A program made the position numbers and the translations under genes. Source: Panax quinquefolius (Eukaryota; Streptophyta; Magnoliopsida; Apiales; Araliaceae). From it: 64,000 bases of DNA. Positions 22,451 to 33,314 of this stretch are shown here, one piece after another; positions within the stretch are counted from its first letter, which is position 1, and each line of letters opens with the position of its first letter. The notes under the pieces were generated by a model. The model had not been told where the DNA came from, did no database searches, and saw only the letters and a list, made by a program, of their open reading frames with translations. The stretch spans positions 45,251,409 to 45,315,408 of the forward strand of contig CM035151.1 of NCBI GenBank assembly GCA_020205615.1, in the 5' to 3' direction.

Positions 22451-23770
22451 AAAGAGAATTTATCTCTTAAGGAAACAGTGGGATGAAAGTATAACTCAAA
22501 GAAATTCGAGAACCACAAAATATCATTGAACCTGAGTTAGAACGTGAGCAGCAACCACAAGATATTGTGGAAAGTGAACCTGCTCAAACTACACAAGGCA
22601 TTCGTAGATCTTGTAGGACACGCCATGTGCCCGAGAGATATTATGGATATCTTGTGACTCAAAATGGCGATGTGATTCTCATAGATCAAGATGAGCCTGC
22701 TTCCTACCATGAAATCTGAGATGGCCTCCATGTATACAAACCAAGTATGGACTCTGGTTGATCCACCCGAAGGGGTAAAACCAATCGGGTGCAAGTGGAT
22801 TTTCAAGAAGAAAACCGACATGGATGGTAACGTACAAACCTATAAAGGCTGACTGGTAGCAAAAGGTTTCAAACAGGTTCAAGGTGTTGACTATGATGAA
22901 ACCTTCTCTCCATTGGCAATGGTTAAATCCATCAGGATATTACTTGCTATTGCAGCCTTTTATGATTACAAAATCTGGCAGATGAATGTCAAAACTGCTT
23001 TCCTTAACGGAAATCTCCTTGAGGATGTCTACATGACACAACCTGAGGGTTTTGTCACTCCAAACGATGCTGGAAAGGTATGTAAACTACAGCGATCCAT
23101 TTATGGATTAAAGCAAGCCTCTCGGAGTTGGAATCTTCAATTTGATGAAGCAGTCAAAGAGTTTGGCTTTATAAAAAATGAAGATGAACCTTGTGTATAT
23201 AAGAATGTTAGTGGGAGTCACATTGTATTCCTAGAATTATATGTTGATGACATATTAATTATTGGGAATGACATTCCTTCCTTACAGGCTGTAAAAACAT
23301 GGTTAGGAAAATGTTTCTCCATGAAAGATTTGGGCGACGCTGCCTACATTTTAGGTATCAGGTTCTATTGAGATAGATCGAGAAAAATTCTCAGCCTAAG
23401 TCAAAGTACATATATTGATAAAGTGCTAAAATGGTTCAGCATGCAAGAGGCAAAAAGAGGAAACTTACCCATGACTCATGGTGTAAAGATCTCTAAGGCC
23501 CATTGTCCTAAATCATAAGATGATGAGGAGCGTATAAAAAGATCCCTTATGTTTTGGCAATTGGATCTATCATTTATGCAATGATATGTACTCGTTTGGA
23601 TGTCTTGTATGCTTTGAGCATGACTAGCAGATACTAGTCAAATCCAGGTGGAGGTCACTGGACAGCAGTCAAGAATATCCTCAAGTACCTAAAAAGGACT
23701 AAGGATTCATTCTTGGTATATGGAGGTGAAGACGAACTGGCAGTAAAGGGTTACACGGATGCTAGTTTCC
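22451..23770 (+). pseudogene. Reverse transcriptase and start of RNase H (copia element C)
   Basis: RT motifs include WTLVDPPEG-like and GCKWIFKKKTD segments (22740-22820), then an open part at 22913-23371 with MNVKTAFLNGNL (Asp replaced by Asn in DVKTAFL), SIYGLKQASRSWN and the intact catalytic LYVDDILI. From 23372 the frame is broken by many stops. The RNase H start, GYTDASF (read from cacggatgctagtttcc), is cut by the LTR inserted at 23771. Confidence 0.87.
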
Positions 23771-26700
23771 TGTGACAGCCCCAAATCCTGGTACTTCATT
23801 TCCTCAAGATTTGGTGTTCACTTAATCAAAACATTCATTTATAACTACCCAATTATAATAAAATTGAATAATAAAACACCTTATACAGATTAAATTTAAA
23901 TAAAAATCTCCCAGGTTATCTAACCTTTAACATCAATCATTCAAATGTGGAAATGAAATAAACTTCATTACAATCTTTAAACCAAAGTCTGATAATAAAA
24001 CTATCAAATCTATTATAAGTCTTCAATACTTGTTCATCTTTCCTTTTCCCTTACTGGTGCTAGGTACGTCACCAGTTTCAACTTTAGCTGTAAGAAATTT
24101 TACAGGCAAGAGTGAGAAAACAAGGCCCACTTGAAATAACAATAAGTAAATCTTTAAACTTTTACATAGATTGTCAATATTAGGCTCAATAGAACTGAAT
24201 AATATATTCTATTAACTTTCTAAAAATTATAACATTCACTGAGGGTCTAATGACCACTAATCATGTCCATAGTTATAAGTAATCATTAAACTTTAACTTT
24301 AACAGTCATAAGACTATAAGGACTCCACGTACTTAGGGGGATCAACCCTTCGTACAATGTATTGTGCACAATCATTTCAACGCTAAGTGTAAACCTCTAT
24401 TAAAAGAGTTGTTCATCTAAGTATTTAGAGTACAAGTCCGCACCAAAGGAAGTTTGGTTTGGATAAGCTTTCAAGATAATTTGGAATTCAACGAACATCA
24501 ACTAAGGAGTAGTTGAAAAAGACCAATAACACTATACTATAAAATAATCGTGATTGAATCAATCATAGCAAACTAAAGTCATGCATTAGGAATAATCTAA
24601 TTGCATACAATTTGAATAACTATAGCATACCTTGCTTGAACAACATTAAGCCAAGGTTAATTAGAATCGAATAATAAGCATGCATAACATATATAGTTGT
24701 GCATGCTAAACAACAAGTTAAATAGAAGAATAACTTGCTCCAAATAACTTACATCATTATATTGTAATCGAATTGAAAACAGTAATTGAATTAACAAGAT
24801 AATAGATTAGAAAACTTGCTCAAGATTAAACTATAAGATTTGGGATACTTGTATCGTCATGAGCAACTAGATTCAATGACTTACTCAATAATAGGCAATC
24901 TAGCTATACGAAAGTGTAGAGGTAGCAACGTACAACAATTGCAATTAAATTTGAAAATAATAATGTACCAGATGAAATTAAACTCGCACAATGAAGTTTT
25001 GAGTTAGAGAACTTGCTTAATTATAAAATAGAGTTAGAAAACTTGCCTTTAGCACAAGCTAAACCTTACAACTTGAATCAATACCCTATACATATGTCAT
25101 CATGACATAATTAGTCATTACCAACATTTTATATCTATATAAACAAAATATATACATCATGTAGGTTAAATTACCAATTCACATAATCAAACTACGTTAA
25201 TACTAAATAACTCTTGATAACATGCTCATTCATAGTTTAATACTACTAAAATCATCATTTAACATTCATATTATTAACACGTAACATTTATTTTCAAAAT
25301 TTGTATACTTAAACAAAACTGTCAGAACATTCTGCTAACTTGCGCCTTGGTGCCACAGTTTACACTATGGGTCGCGCTGTGGCGTGGTGATGGCGCTGCG
25401 GCGCGGTGAATACACTACGAAGCCGCGCTGCGGCGTGGTGATGGTGCTGCGGCGCCACTAACGTCTCATTGATTGCGCAATGCGATCGAAACTTCAAGAT
25501 TTCGATTGACGACTTGAGAATAAAGACAAGAAAAAGCCAAATTGGCCTAAAAGCTCGAATCTAATAGACCGATTAACATGTAATACACATATAGACTTCA
25601 TATGAACATATTGTGAAGACTTCTAACTTATTTCTACTCGTAAAATAACATAAACATCAAATTTACAACACCCAATTTTAATGTTTTTGGCAAAAACTCC
25701 ATTGTTGACATTCTTTAATGAAAATCAACACTGTGATTTTGTTTTTCAATCAAAACAGAAATTTCAAAATATCATAGTTATGATTATACATACTCTATCA
25801 ATTTCCATAATCAATTTATCAATTTAACAACTAATTAAACCTTAATTTCTATTTTAAATTAAGCCATATTCATATATATATTCATGTAAACAACTTTGTA
25901 ATATGATTTTCTTCACAAAACACATACATACATGAACTAGTTTATATAGTTCTCTATAATCATATATATAAACTCATGTAATCATTTTATAATCAATAAT
26001 TTATCATATAACCATAAACACCATCAATTTATCTTTTATAAAATTTTACAAAGAACTTTTTGGAAGAAGAAGAAAACTAACTTTTTAAAGAAAAGATTAA
26101 GCTCCTACCTTTGATTAAGAAGATGATGGTTATTCTCAAGCTTCTTCTCTCCAATTCCTTTCTCAAAAACCTGTTAGAATCACTCATTTTCTCTCTAGAG
26201 TTTTCTCAAATTTTCTCTGTTCTCTTCTTCTTCTTCTCTCTCTCTCCAACTCTAGTTTACGTATTATCATATAACGTATAATAATAATAATATAGATATT
26301 AAGTATAGGATTTTAACTGACATCAGTTATAAAATTTTGAAAATCAAAAGCCATAAGGCTTGTTTGGTTAAGCTAATAAAATAACTCTTTAATCATTACA
26401 CCTTGTTTTGTAAGTCTAACTAAAACAAATGGATTAATCCTTATGCCTTGTTTGCTAAAACATCATTAGATTAAAGACTTATTATACAATATGACATGTT
26501 TGGAAAAAACTAAACTAAAGTCCTTTAATTTATTTTAATAATTCCTTTATAGCAAGGTTATTAGTCACACTTTTATTTAATTAATTAATCAATTAAAACA
26601 TTAATCTATTAAATTACTTTAACACATAATTTAATATCACATAACTATAATTTCTTTTATAATTGTAATTTTATTCTACCAACTAATATTTTAAATTACA

Positions 26701-27067
26701 ATTTCACACTTAAAATATTATAATTTATTTAAATAACTATAAGCTCTCTAGCTTACTTATTAAATTAAATCGGTATATAATCTCATAACAATTAATTTTC
26801 TTAGCTCCTTAATTATTTATTCAACAAATAATTAACTAAACCACATCAACTCAAATTGCCATTAAATACTTATATAATTCAATAAATATTTAATATTGCA
26901 AATAAATATTTAAAATTTAATATTTACTTATTTATTTAACAAATAATTAACTAAATCACATCAACTCAAATTGAACAATTATTTATTCAATAATAAACAT
27001 ATCCATTAAATACTTATATAAATCAATAAATATTTAATATTACACTTTAAAATTCTGGAATGATACA
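23771..27067 (-). mobile_element. Gypsy-type solo LTR inserted in copia RNase H
   Basis: The plus strand begins TGTGACAGCCCCAAATCC and ends TGGAATGATACA, with a perfect TTTCC duplication at 23766-23770 and 27068-27072. The copia protein reads through when it is removed. The minus strand is its sense strand because CCC...GGGGCTGTCACA matches the 3' ends of the chromovirus LTRs. It is of the same family as the LTR starting at 63313. It carries a GC island at 25335-25465 and a weakened copy of the common hairpin at 24113-24129. The segment near 24230-24490 resembles part of the LARD interior. No coding sequence is seen in its 3.3 kb. Confidence 0.88.
25335..25465 (-). repeat. GC-rich island (GCCGCAGCGC repeats)
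   Basis: Four related boxes, seen on the plus strand as GCGCTGCGGCG variants, lie within about 130 bases of otherwise AT-rich LTR. Similar islands occur in the X, Z and LARD LTRs in the same sense orientation. Confidence 0.75.
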
Positions 27068-27072
27068 TTTCC

Positions 27073-27525
27073 AGATTGACAATGATGACTATAAGTCTCA
27101 GTCAGGTTTTGTGTTTGCCTTAATGGTGGTGCTGTTAGCTTGAAGAGTTCGCAGCAAGAGACAGTAGCCGATTCTACAACAGAGGCTGAGTATATTGTTA
27201 CTTTTATAGCTGCCAAGGAGGCTGTATGGATTAAAAAGTTCATCACCGAACTTGGTGTAGTTCCAACCACTGTTGATCCGGTTAAGCTATACTGTGATAA
27301 TAATGGAGCCATTGCATAGGCTAAGGAACCCAAATCTCACCAACGATCCAAGCATATACTTAGGCGGTACCATCTCATCCGTGAAATCATTGATAGATGA
27401 GATGTACATATAGGAAGAGTGCCAACAAATGATAATGTTGCAGATCCACTGACCAAGGCTTTGTCACAGCAGAAGCACGACAGTCACACTAGTTCCATTG
27501 GTATTATATACATGAGGGATTGGCT
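27073..27525 (+). pseudogene. RNase H, C-terminal part (copia element C)
   Basis: The translation resumes as QIDNDDYKSQSGFVFALNGG, ADSTTEAEYI, KLYCDNNGAIA and KHILRRYHLIREI, ending with NVADPLTKALSQQKH and MRDWL, the standard end of copia Pol. In-frame stops replace Gln after DNNGAIA and a residue after REIIDR. It directly continues 23770 once the solo LTR is removed. Confidence 0.87.
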
Positions 27526-27543
27526 CTAGTGCAAGTGGGAGAC
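27526..27543 (+). other. Polypurine tract of copia element C
   Basis: The purine-rich AAGTGGGAGA directly precedes the 3' LTR, as is usual for plant copia elements. Confidence 0.7.
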
Positions 27544-30286
27544 TATTAGAGTTTATGCCCTAGAGGCCAATTATTTGATATAATTGCTTAACGTTTTGAT
27601 ATTATATTTGATTGAATAAATGAATGATTTTATTATGGTTTTATTTACCGCGTTATATAAATGTTAACATAATAAAAATCCTTAGAATAGTGATACAAAT
27701 TATATAGTTTCAAGTATGTGACTTGAACGTGAGATTATATAATTACAATTAGTATCATTGTTCTTAAATGTCCCTAATCGAGTATCATCATTGTTGATGG
27801 ACAACAATGATGCATTGAGACCAAAGATATGGATTGACTGATGACCAAATCTTATTGGTCATAAATATATGAGATATTAAGTTAATGCATAGGTACATGT
27901 TAGAGAACGATGTACTAGATAGACCCACCATTAGAATTCTACGTGGAATATTATGCAAAGTGTCATTAGCGATTCTCATAGTGACAATGATGTAATGGTC
28001 CTCCGACCTGAAATCACTATATTATTACACGGGAATTTATGTACTTTGATATCATCAAATGTCACCTTTAATAGGGTGGACTATAAAGGTGATTATTGGG
28101 TACATCATGAATCGTGTGAGGAATATAAGTGATCTAGATGGAATTTAACCATCCTTGTAAGACCCCGAATTTTATGAAATAAAAGTATTCAATTTTTCTT
28201 ATAATTACGATTCAGTAAATAGTTACATTGATAAAAAGTTAAAGTTAAGGGTGATATATGAAATTTTTTTCAAAATACGCAAGTGGTTATAAAATATTCA
28301 TTGTTGTCGGTGAATATTCGTTTGGTCGTGGAATATTTTTTCTATCGGGAAATATTCGTACGACGACGCAGCCATTTGTGGGACTCATAACAGAATAACT
28401 GTCGGATGAAAAAAATGACAAAAAAGTGAGTTTTTACAAATAACGGCGTAATCGTTACCGTTAACACTGCTGGAATAATCGGTGGGTAAAGTAAAGTAAC
28501 ACGCGTTGTTGCACTGTAGCACACGGTATTGCACAATATTTTTGAATTATTGATTCTTACATAAGAAGTCACTACTCAATAATTGTTATAGTAATTACTG
28601 TTCAATATTTTATTTTATTTATTCAATAATTGCTACGTTGAAATTTTATATTATTGTTGTTTCAATAATTATCACAGCACAGTATTTCCCATTATCAGAT
28701 CAATAATTCATATTATTTGAATAATATTATTAGATAGCATTATTGGCAATGTCTAGAAAGTTACATCGAGGAGAGATTTGGTCACCTAATTCACGCCCAA
28801 AGGAGAAATTCTTATTGGAAAGCCCCTCTTTCACAGGAACCGCTGGTTGTCATTATTGTGATTCTCGTAATATTATTTGTGAATAATTAATTATTAATTT
28901 ATATGATAAGGAAATATTTATTTTATGTGGATATAAATGATTGATATATTTATTTTTATGTGGATAAAAATGAAGGAATTAATGCTGAGGTGTTTTATCA
29001 GTATTTTGTCGGTGTGGAGGTATTAAAAATCATCCGTTTGTGGATTTCAGATACTTTTGGTTTGGAATTTGGAAAAACTCAAAGCTACAAAGTTGTAGAG
29101 AATTTGATTTCAGTCAGAATGGACATAAAATTAGTATTTTTCAGATAACCGGACTATTTTCTATGAATTATTGAAATTTTGGAAAATGAAATGATTTTTA
29201 TTAATTTATGGGTGGGACCCACTTGGGTTTTAACACATGTGGGCTACTAGCTTTGTTCAAAGATGGCCGGTGGCTGATCAAACATGTGGGCATGCGTAGA
29301 AAAGAAGAAATAAAATAATATATTTTATTATTTTAGTCTCCTATGACGTTCTAGCATTTTCCTATAAATAGGTGCTTATGTTAGAATTGAAAATCACATC
29401 AGAAACAAGTTTTCTTTCTCTCTAGATTATCAAGAATATTCTTGTGAGTATTTAGATACTTTGAGAGTTACTTTTTAGTGCAAGTTTCTTACGGCTTTTC
29501 ATCCGATATTCCAGTCAGAAGTACTTCTCTTTTGAGGTAAGGGATTTTAAGGGTTATTATGTTTTTCAGTTCGTACTTCTTTCGTCCTTCATAAAATTCT
29601 AGAAAACTTTGAAATGATATTTTGATGAGTTTTATTGATTGTGTCCAAAAATGGTGATTTTTGGATGTATAGATTAAAAGTTATGAATTTTACGAGAAAA
29701 GACTATTTTAAAAGTAACCGTTTATAACTCCTTGTGGTTAACTCCAAAATTGATGAAATTTTTATTGGGAGTACATCTATATAATATCAGTGTACTCTGT
29801 GAATTTCAGAATTTTTAGATAAAAGTACAATTTGTGATAAATGGCTAAATATTCAGCGGTTTTGGCAATATGAAAAATAGTAAATGAATTTTAAAAATTC
29901 TGAGAAAAATATATGTTCAATATAGGACTATATTCTGCTAAATCTCAGAAAAGAAATATTTTTGGAACTGATTTGGTATTTTTCATGAAAATGGACTAGT
30001 TATGAGTAAATGAATTAAATATGTTATGTGAAGTAAGAAAATTGAAAATAGGATTTTATGACTTGAGAATCCTATATGAGGTATATGCAGATTTTTGATG
30101 AGGGTTTTGGTTATTGATGATGAAATCTTATGAGTTTGGAATTTTAGGATGATTAAATGCATTATTTAGTAAAGTGTAAACAATTAAAATAAATTGTTTA
30201 TAAGTTTAAGAAATGTTGTTTCAATATCATTATACCGAAATATTGGTATGGATTTTATTGTGGAATTTCTACCTTTTTGTGTCGGG

Positions 30287-30413
30287 TTTACTATTCATGA
30301 GTTACTATTCAAGAGTTACTATTTATGAGTTACTATTCACGAGTTACTATTCATGAGTTACTATTCACAAAATTACTATTCATGGGTTACTATTCACGAG
30401 TTACTATTCATGA
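30287..30413 (+). repeat. Minisatellite, 14-base unit, nine copies
   Basis: The unit TTACTATTCATGAG repeats nine times with point differences and one unit of 15 bases. The related LTR at 41069-43745 has only scattered 'ttcac' words here, so the array expanded in this copy. Confidence 0.88.
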
Positions 30414-30764
30414 CAAAATTAGTTTCTTTTTCTAACCAAATTATAGTTGAGTTATGAATATTACTCTTGAGATTAAATCTATATGTTGATTATATTATTT
30501 TTATTATCATATATAACATGTTTATAACCTTAGTGATGGAATTTCTCTTTGACTTGAGTGTAAAGATGGGTAGATTATTGTTATGATCATGACTATGGGT
30601 TCTCATTGGCCAGTAGTGCAAAGTTGAATTGTGACTGGTATGATCATGACCATTGAATTTATAATTGAATATTTTTAGCTTAAGTGCAAAGGTGAATTGA
30701 TCAACATGGTTATAATTATTGTTTATATAAATTCTGAAATGATTATGTATTTCTTTGATATATT

Positions 30765-30952
30765 AATATCTTTGGCTGTAGATGCAAAGATGGTTCTTTG
30801 ATGAATATTCTTGGCTTTGTGGTGCAAAGATGAATTGTTGATGAATATCTTTGGCCCGTAGTCTGCAGATGCCTGTTGTTGAATATCTTTGGCCTGTAGT
30901 GCAAAGATGAACTGTTGATGAATATCTTTGGCCCGTAGTGCAAAGATGAATT
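30765..30952 (+). repeat. Five tandem copies of a unit of about 38 bases
   Basis: The unit carries GAATATCTTTGGCC, GTAGTGCAAAGATG and 'aattgttgat'. Two copies exist in the related solo LTR at 43105-43190. Single GGCCxGTAGTGCA words also occur in the LTRs of element A. Confidence 0.85.
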
Positions 30953-31462
30953 TATTTTTATGATTATGAACAGGAACTGTGATTTGGTATAACCATGATC
31001 TTTGATGCTTCAGGTAAGGATAAGTGATGAAAATTATCTTCGTCCTGGGTGTGAAGAGGAATTTAGAATCACAATTATTATTATGAGTTATTCATATAAT
31101 TGTGGAAAGGAACTGTTGAGTGATGTTACAGGGATAAAACACTGTTGGTGGACTTTTAATGTGGAGAAGATAGTAGACTTTATGGTCTATTTGACTCTTC
31201 TAATGGATTGCTCGTTCTGCTGCAACTATGGTTGAAATTTTTATTATCTACCATATGTTCTAAATCTCTGATTTATTATTGATGAAGGCTATTGATAATT
31301 TAATTATTTTTAGTCATGATATTCTTTACTGAGCTAGTTGAGCTCACCCTTTTGCATCATAATTCCTTTCAGGTAATAAGAGTGTAGCTGGGTCGAGCGG
31401 GGGTAACAGGGGAATAGAACGGTGGTCATCATTTAGTAGTTATATTTGGTGAATCAACTAGG

Positions 31463-31852
31463 GTGAGGCAAACCCAACGTTGGAAGGGTGTTTTGTCACT
31501 ATTATACAAGATGTCTAATGACATACAACCTCGTGTCATCATAAGCCAGGGTTGTGCACATCCACTTACTGAGTATATCTACGAGCACTACCTATATGAT
31601 CTTGGAGTTTATTTGAAGTATAATTCTCAATTAGAGACAGTAGAGATATTTATATGTCAAGAGAAGACTCACCATTGGGAAGAATATGATAGTAATCTTC
31701 TCATTTTTCTTTGGGGTCTATTGGGTCAACCAAGTATAATTCTGTGGCCATATGATATCTATCATAACCTAGACGCACGGCCTCCCATGTACGAAGGTTT
31801 CCTTGAGCACTTCCCAAAGATGTCGCTCACTGTTAATAATTTTATAATATGA
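31463..31852 (+). CDS. Orphan open reading frame of 129 codons, unrecognised
   Basis: I do not recognise the product. The frame is open for about 390 bases in a region where random frames are quickly closed. An internal ATG near 31511 begins MSNDIQPRVIISQGC, followed by HPLTEYIYEHYLYDLG, QEKTHHWEEYDSN, LWGLLGQPSIILWPYDIYH and ARPPMYEGFLEHFPKMS. It is rich in aromatic residues and has no signal peptide or clear membrane segment. The last ten codons are copia LTR sequence, so the native C-terminus is missing. It lies exactly in the piece that replaces part of the copia LTR, after the truncated gypsy LTR, and could be a captured host-gene exon. It could also be an unknown element fragment or chance. 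Confidence 0.35.
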   Translation: MRQTQRWKGVLSLLYKMSNDIQPRVIISQGCAHPLTEYIYEHYLYDLGVYLKYNSQLETVEIFICQEKTHHWEEYDSNLLIFLWGLLGQPSIILWPYDIYHNLDARPPMYEGFLEHFPKMSLTVNNFII

Positions 31853-32466
31853 TTGTAAAATTATTGCAACGTAATAATAACCTATAGGGTCACACACATA
31901 GAACGTAATTAAAAGGGAATTAATTTAAATTGTAAAGATGAAAATATGTTAATATGATTGATAGTATTTAAATTACGAATTTAAATTAATAGGATAATTT
32001 TTATATATAGTATATTAATTAAGTAAGACTTAATTAAGATATATATATATATATAAATTTGGATTTTGATAATATTAGGTTTTGATTAATTCCGCCTAAC
32101 TGCTATATATATGATATATATCAGTCATTTAAGGGATTACGTTAAAATACAAAACCCTAGCCGCTCTTAGAGAGAGACTAGAGAAAATAATTTTGAAAAT
32201 CCTCATCCTTGGTGGCTAGTACCGCGGTTCCTTCTTCTATAGATCGTAGGACGATTCGCAGAGCGTTCGTGTCGATACCGTAGAGACGCAGTTCGTTTGG
32301 ATTGTGTTGGAGATTCGATCGCATCAATTCCTGCTTCATAATCGGTATAATCTTTTACACTCTGAATTAATTTCTGTTTTGCATGGATCCTATTTTAGGG
32401 TTTCAAAATTTCACTTTAAAGTGTTTAATTTCCGCTGCATTTTATGTGCCGAAACCCAACACGAAC

Positions 32467-32727
32467 GGACTGACGGATCCGACAAGGATAAAGGGAAGGC
32501 TAAGGCGAACCCGTAGATTACCTATGTAATAGTATAGGTTTTGTAATGATAATATTTTATATTATGACAAGAATAGATGTAACGGTGATAAAGAACCTGG
32601 GAGAATGTTAATATTATTTTGAATATATATAAGAAATATTCGTTCTTTTGAGGTATTTCAATTGAATGATTGTGTGAACTGTAGCACCATCTGTCGGGTT
32701 GGAAGATACCCGGATTTGGGGGCGTCA
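32467..32727 (+). repeat. LTR1 of element X, 3' part
   Basis: It continues 14071-14430 after the copia element. It matches 55597-55875 of the 3' LTR of X, including GACGGATCC, 'aaagggaaggctaaggcg', and the end block TGTCGGGTTGGAAGATA. It ends at GGGGGCGTCA rather than the standard GACGTCACA and passes straight into RNase H sequence. Confidence 0.82.
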
Positions 32728-33190
32728 TATGTGTTGTCATTGCCTGATGATACAGGGAATTTTGTGGTGTATAGTGACGCATCACATAAAGGACTAGGCT
32801 GTGTGCTTATGCAGAACGTCAGAGTTATTGGGTATGCATCACGTCAATTAAAAGATTACGAGAAAAGGTATCTGACTCATGACTTAGAGTTAGCTGCTAT
32901 GGTGTTTTCCCTGAAGATTTAAAGACATTATCTATATGAAGAGAGGTGTGAGATATATACTTACCATAAAAGTATGAAGTATGTCTTTACACAAAAAGAC
33001 TTGAATATGAGGCAGAGAAGATGGTTAGAGTTGATCAAAGACTATGACTATGAGATTTTCTATCATCCCGTAAAGGCGAATGTTGTTGTTGATGCTTTAA
33101 GTAGAAAGCGACGAGAGAAGTAAATGGTGTTGACAGCTCAGGAGAAGCTAGTGTCGGAAGTGGCTCAGATGGAATTGGAAATTAAATATC
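32728..33190 (+). pseudogene. RNase H fragment fused to an LTR end
   Basis: The translation reads [45 protein letters not shown], then after a stop [17 protein letters not shown] and [11 protein letters not shown]. It is a chromovirus RNase H, with Tyr in place of the expected Asp in the DHKS motif. The frame is continuous with the LTR end upstream (32662-32922). Its sequence is nearly that of 55876-56330 and less like X's own RNase H at 50790. At 33187-33190 it switches to X leader at a shared TATC, so X has lost a normal primer-binding site here. Confidence 0.8.
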
Positions 33191-33314
33191 AAAGCATTAG
33201 GTTATAAAACTTACGGGGGGGAGTTAAACCTTAAGTCATAACCTTAAGAAAAGTCAAAGAATAAAAGATGTAAATTAACATTATATATGTTATGTGTTTT
33301 TATTATTATACTGA
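33191..33314 (+). mobile_element. Leader of element X, left part
   Basis: It matches the Z leader just after its primer site (60208-60330): 'aaagcattaggttataaaac' against 'aaaacattatgttataaaac', followed by a purine-rich block. ACTGA at 33310-33314 is the target duplication of the LARD. The leader resumes at 47276. Confidence 0.8.

Larger units (their letters stand above)
28156..31450 (+). mobile_element. Truncated gypsy-type LTR in the copia 3' LTR
   Basis: It starts TGTAAGACCCCGAATTTT and is related over most of its length to the solo LTR at 41069-43745 (shared 'tattgcacaatattttt', CTATAAATAGG, 'gatgttacagggataaaa' and 'ttactgagctagttgagc' blocks). The TATA box is at 29361-29370 and the conserved hairpin at 31330-31346. 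The expected end, GGGGACGTCACA, is missing. Homology fades near 31450, about 200 bases short of the predicted end. No matching target duplication could be found. Confidence 0.75.
14431..32461 (+). mobile_element. Element C: Ty1/copia element with three nested LTRs
   Basis: The perfect CGAAC duplication lies at 14426-14430 and 32462-32466. Both LTRs, a primer site, gag, protease, integrase, RT, RNase H and a polypurine tract can be identified in copia order (integrase before RT). Nested insertions lie in the 5' LTR (15375-18123), in RNase H (23771-27067) and in the 3' LTR (28156 to about 31450). The first 190 bases of the two LTRs differ at about eight sites by hand count. It sits in LTR1 of X and is therefore younger than X. 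Confidence 0.93.
27544..32461 (+). repeat. 3' LTR of copia element C, interrupted
   Basis: It begins TATTAGAGTTTATGCCC (second base G to A relative to the 5' LTR) and ends GAAACCCAACA. The stretch 28156 to about 31822 is foreign and replaces about 270 bases of the LTR (15036-15303 in the other copy), so this was not a clean insertion alone. The LTR resumes at 'agatgtcgctcactg' near 31819. Confidence 0.88.

Noticed and set aside
28960..29148. 62-codon frame in the truncated LTR at 28156
   Set aside because: It is short and not preserved in the related LTR at 41069-43745.
30287..30413. Regular short repeats suggesting a CRISPR-like array
   Set aside because: The 14-base units are directly adjacent with no spacers, inside a plant LTR; it is a minisatellite.
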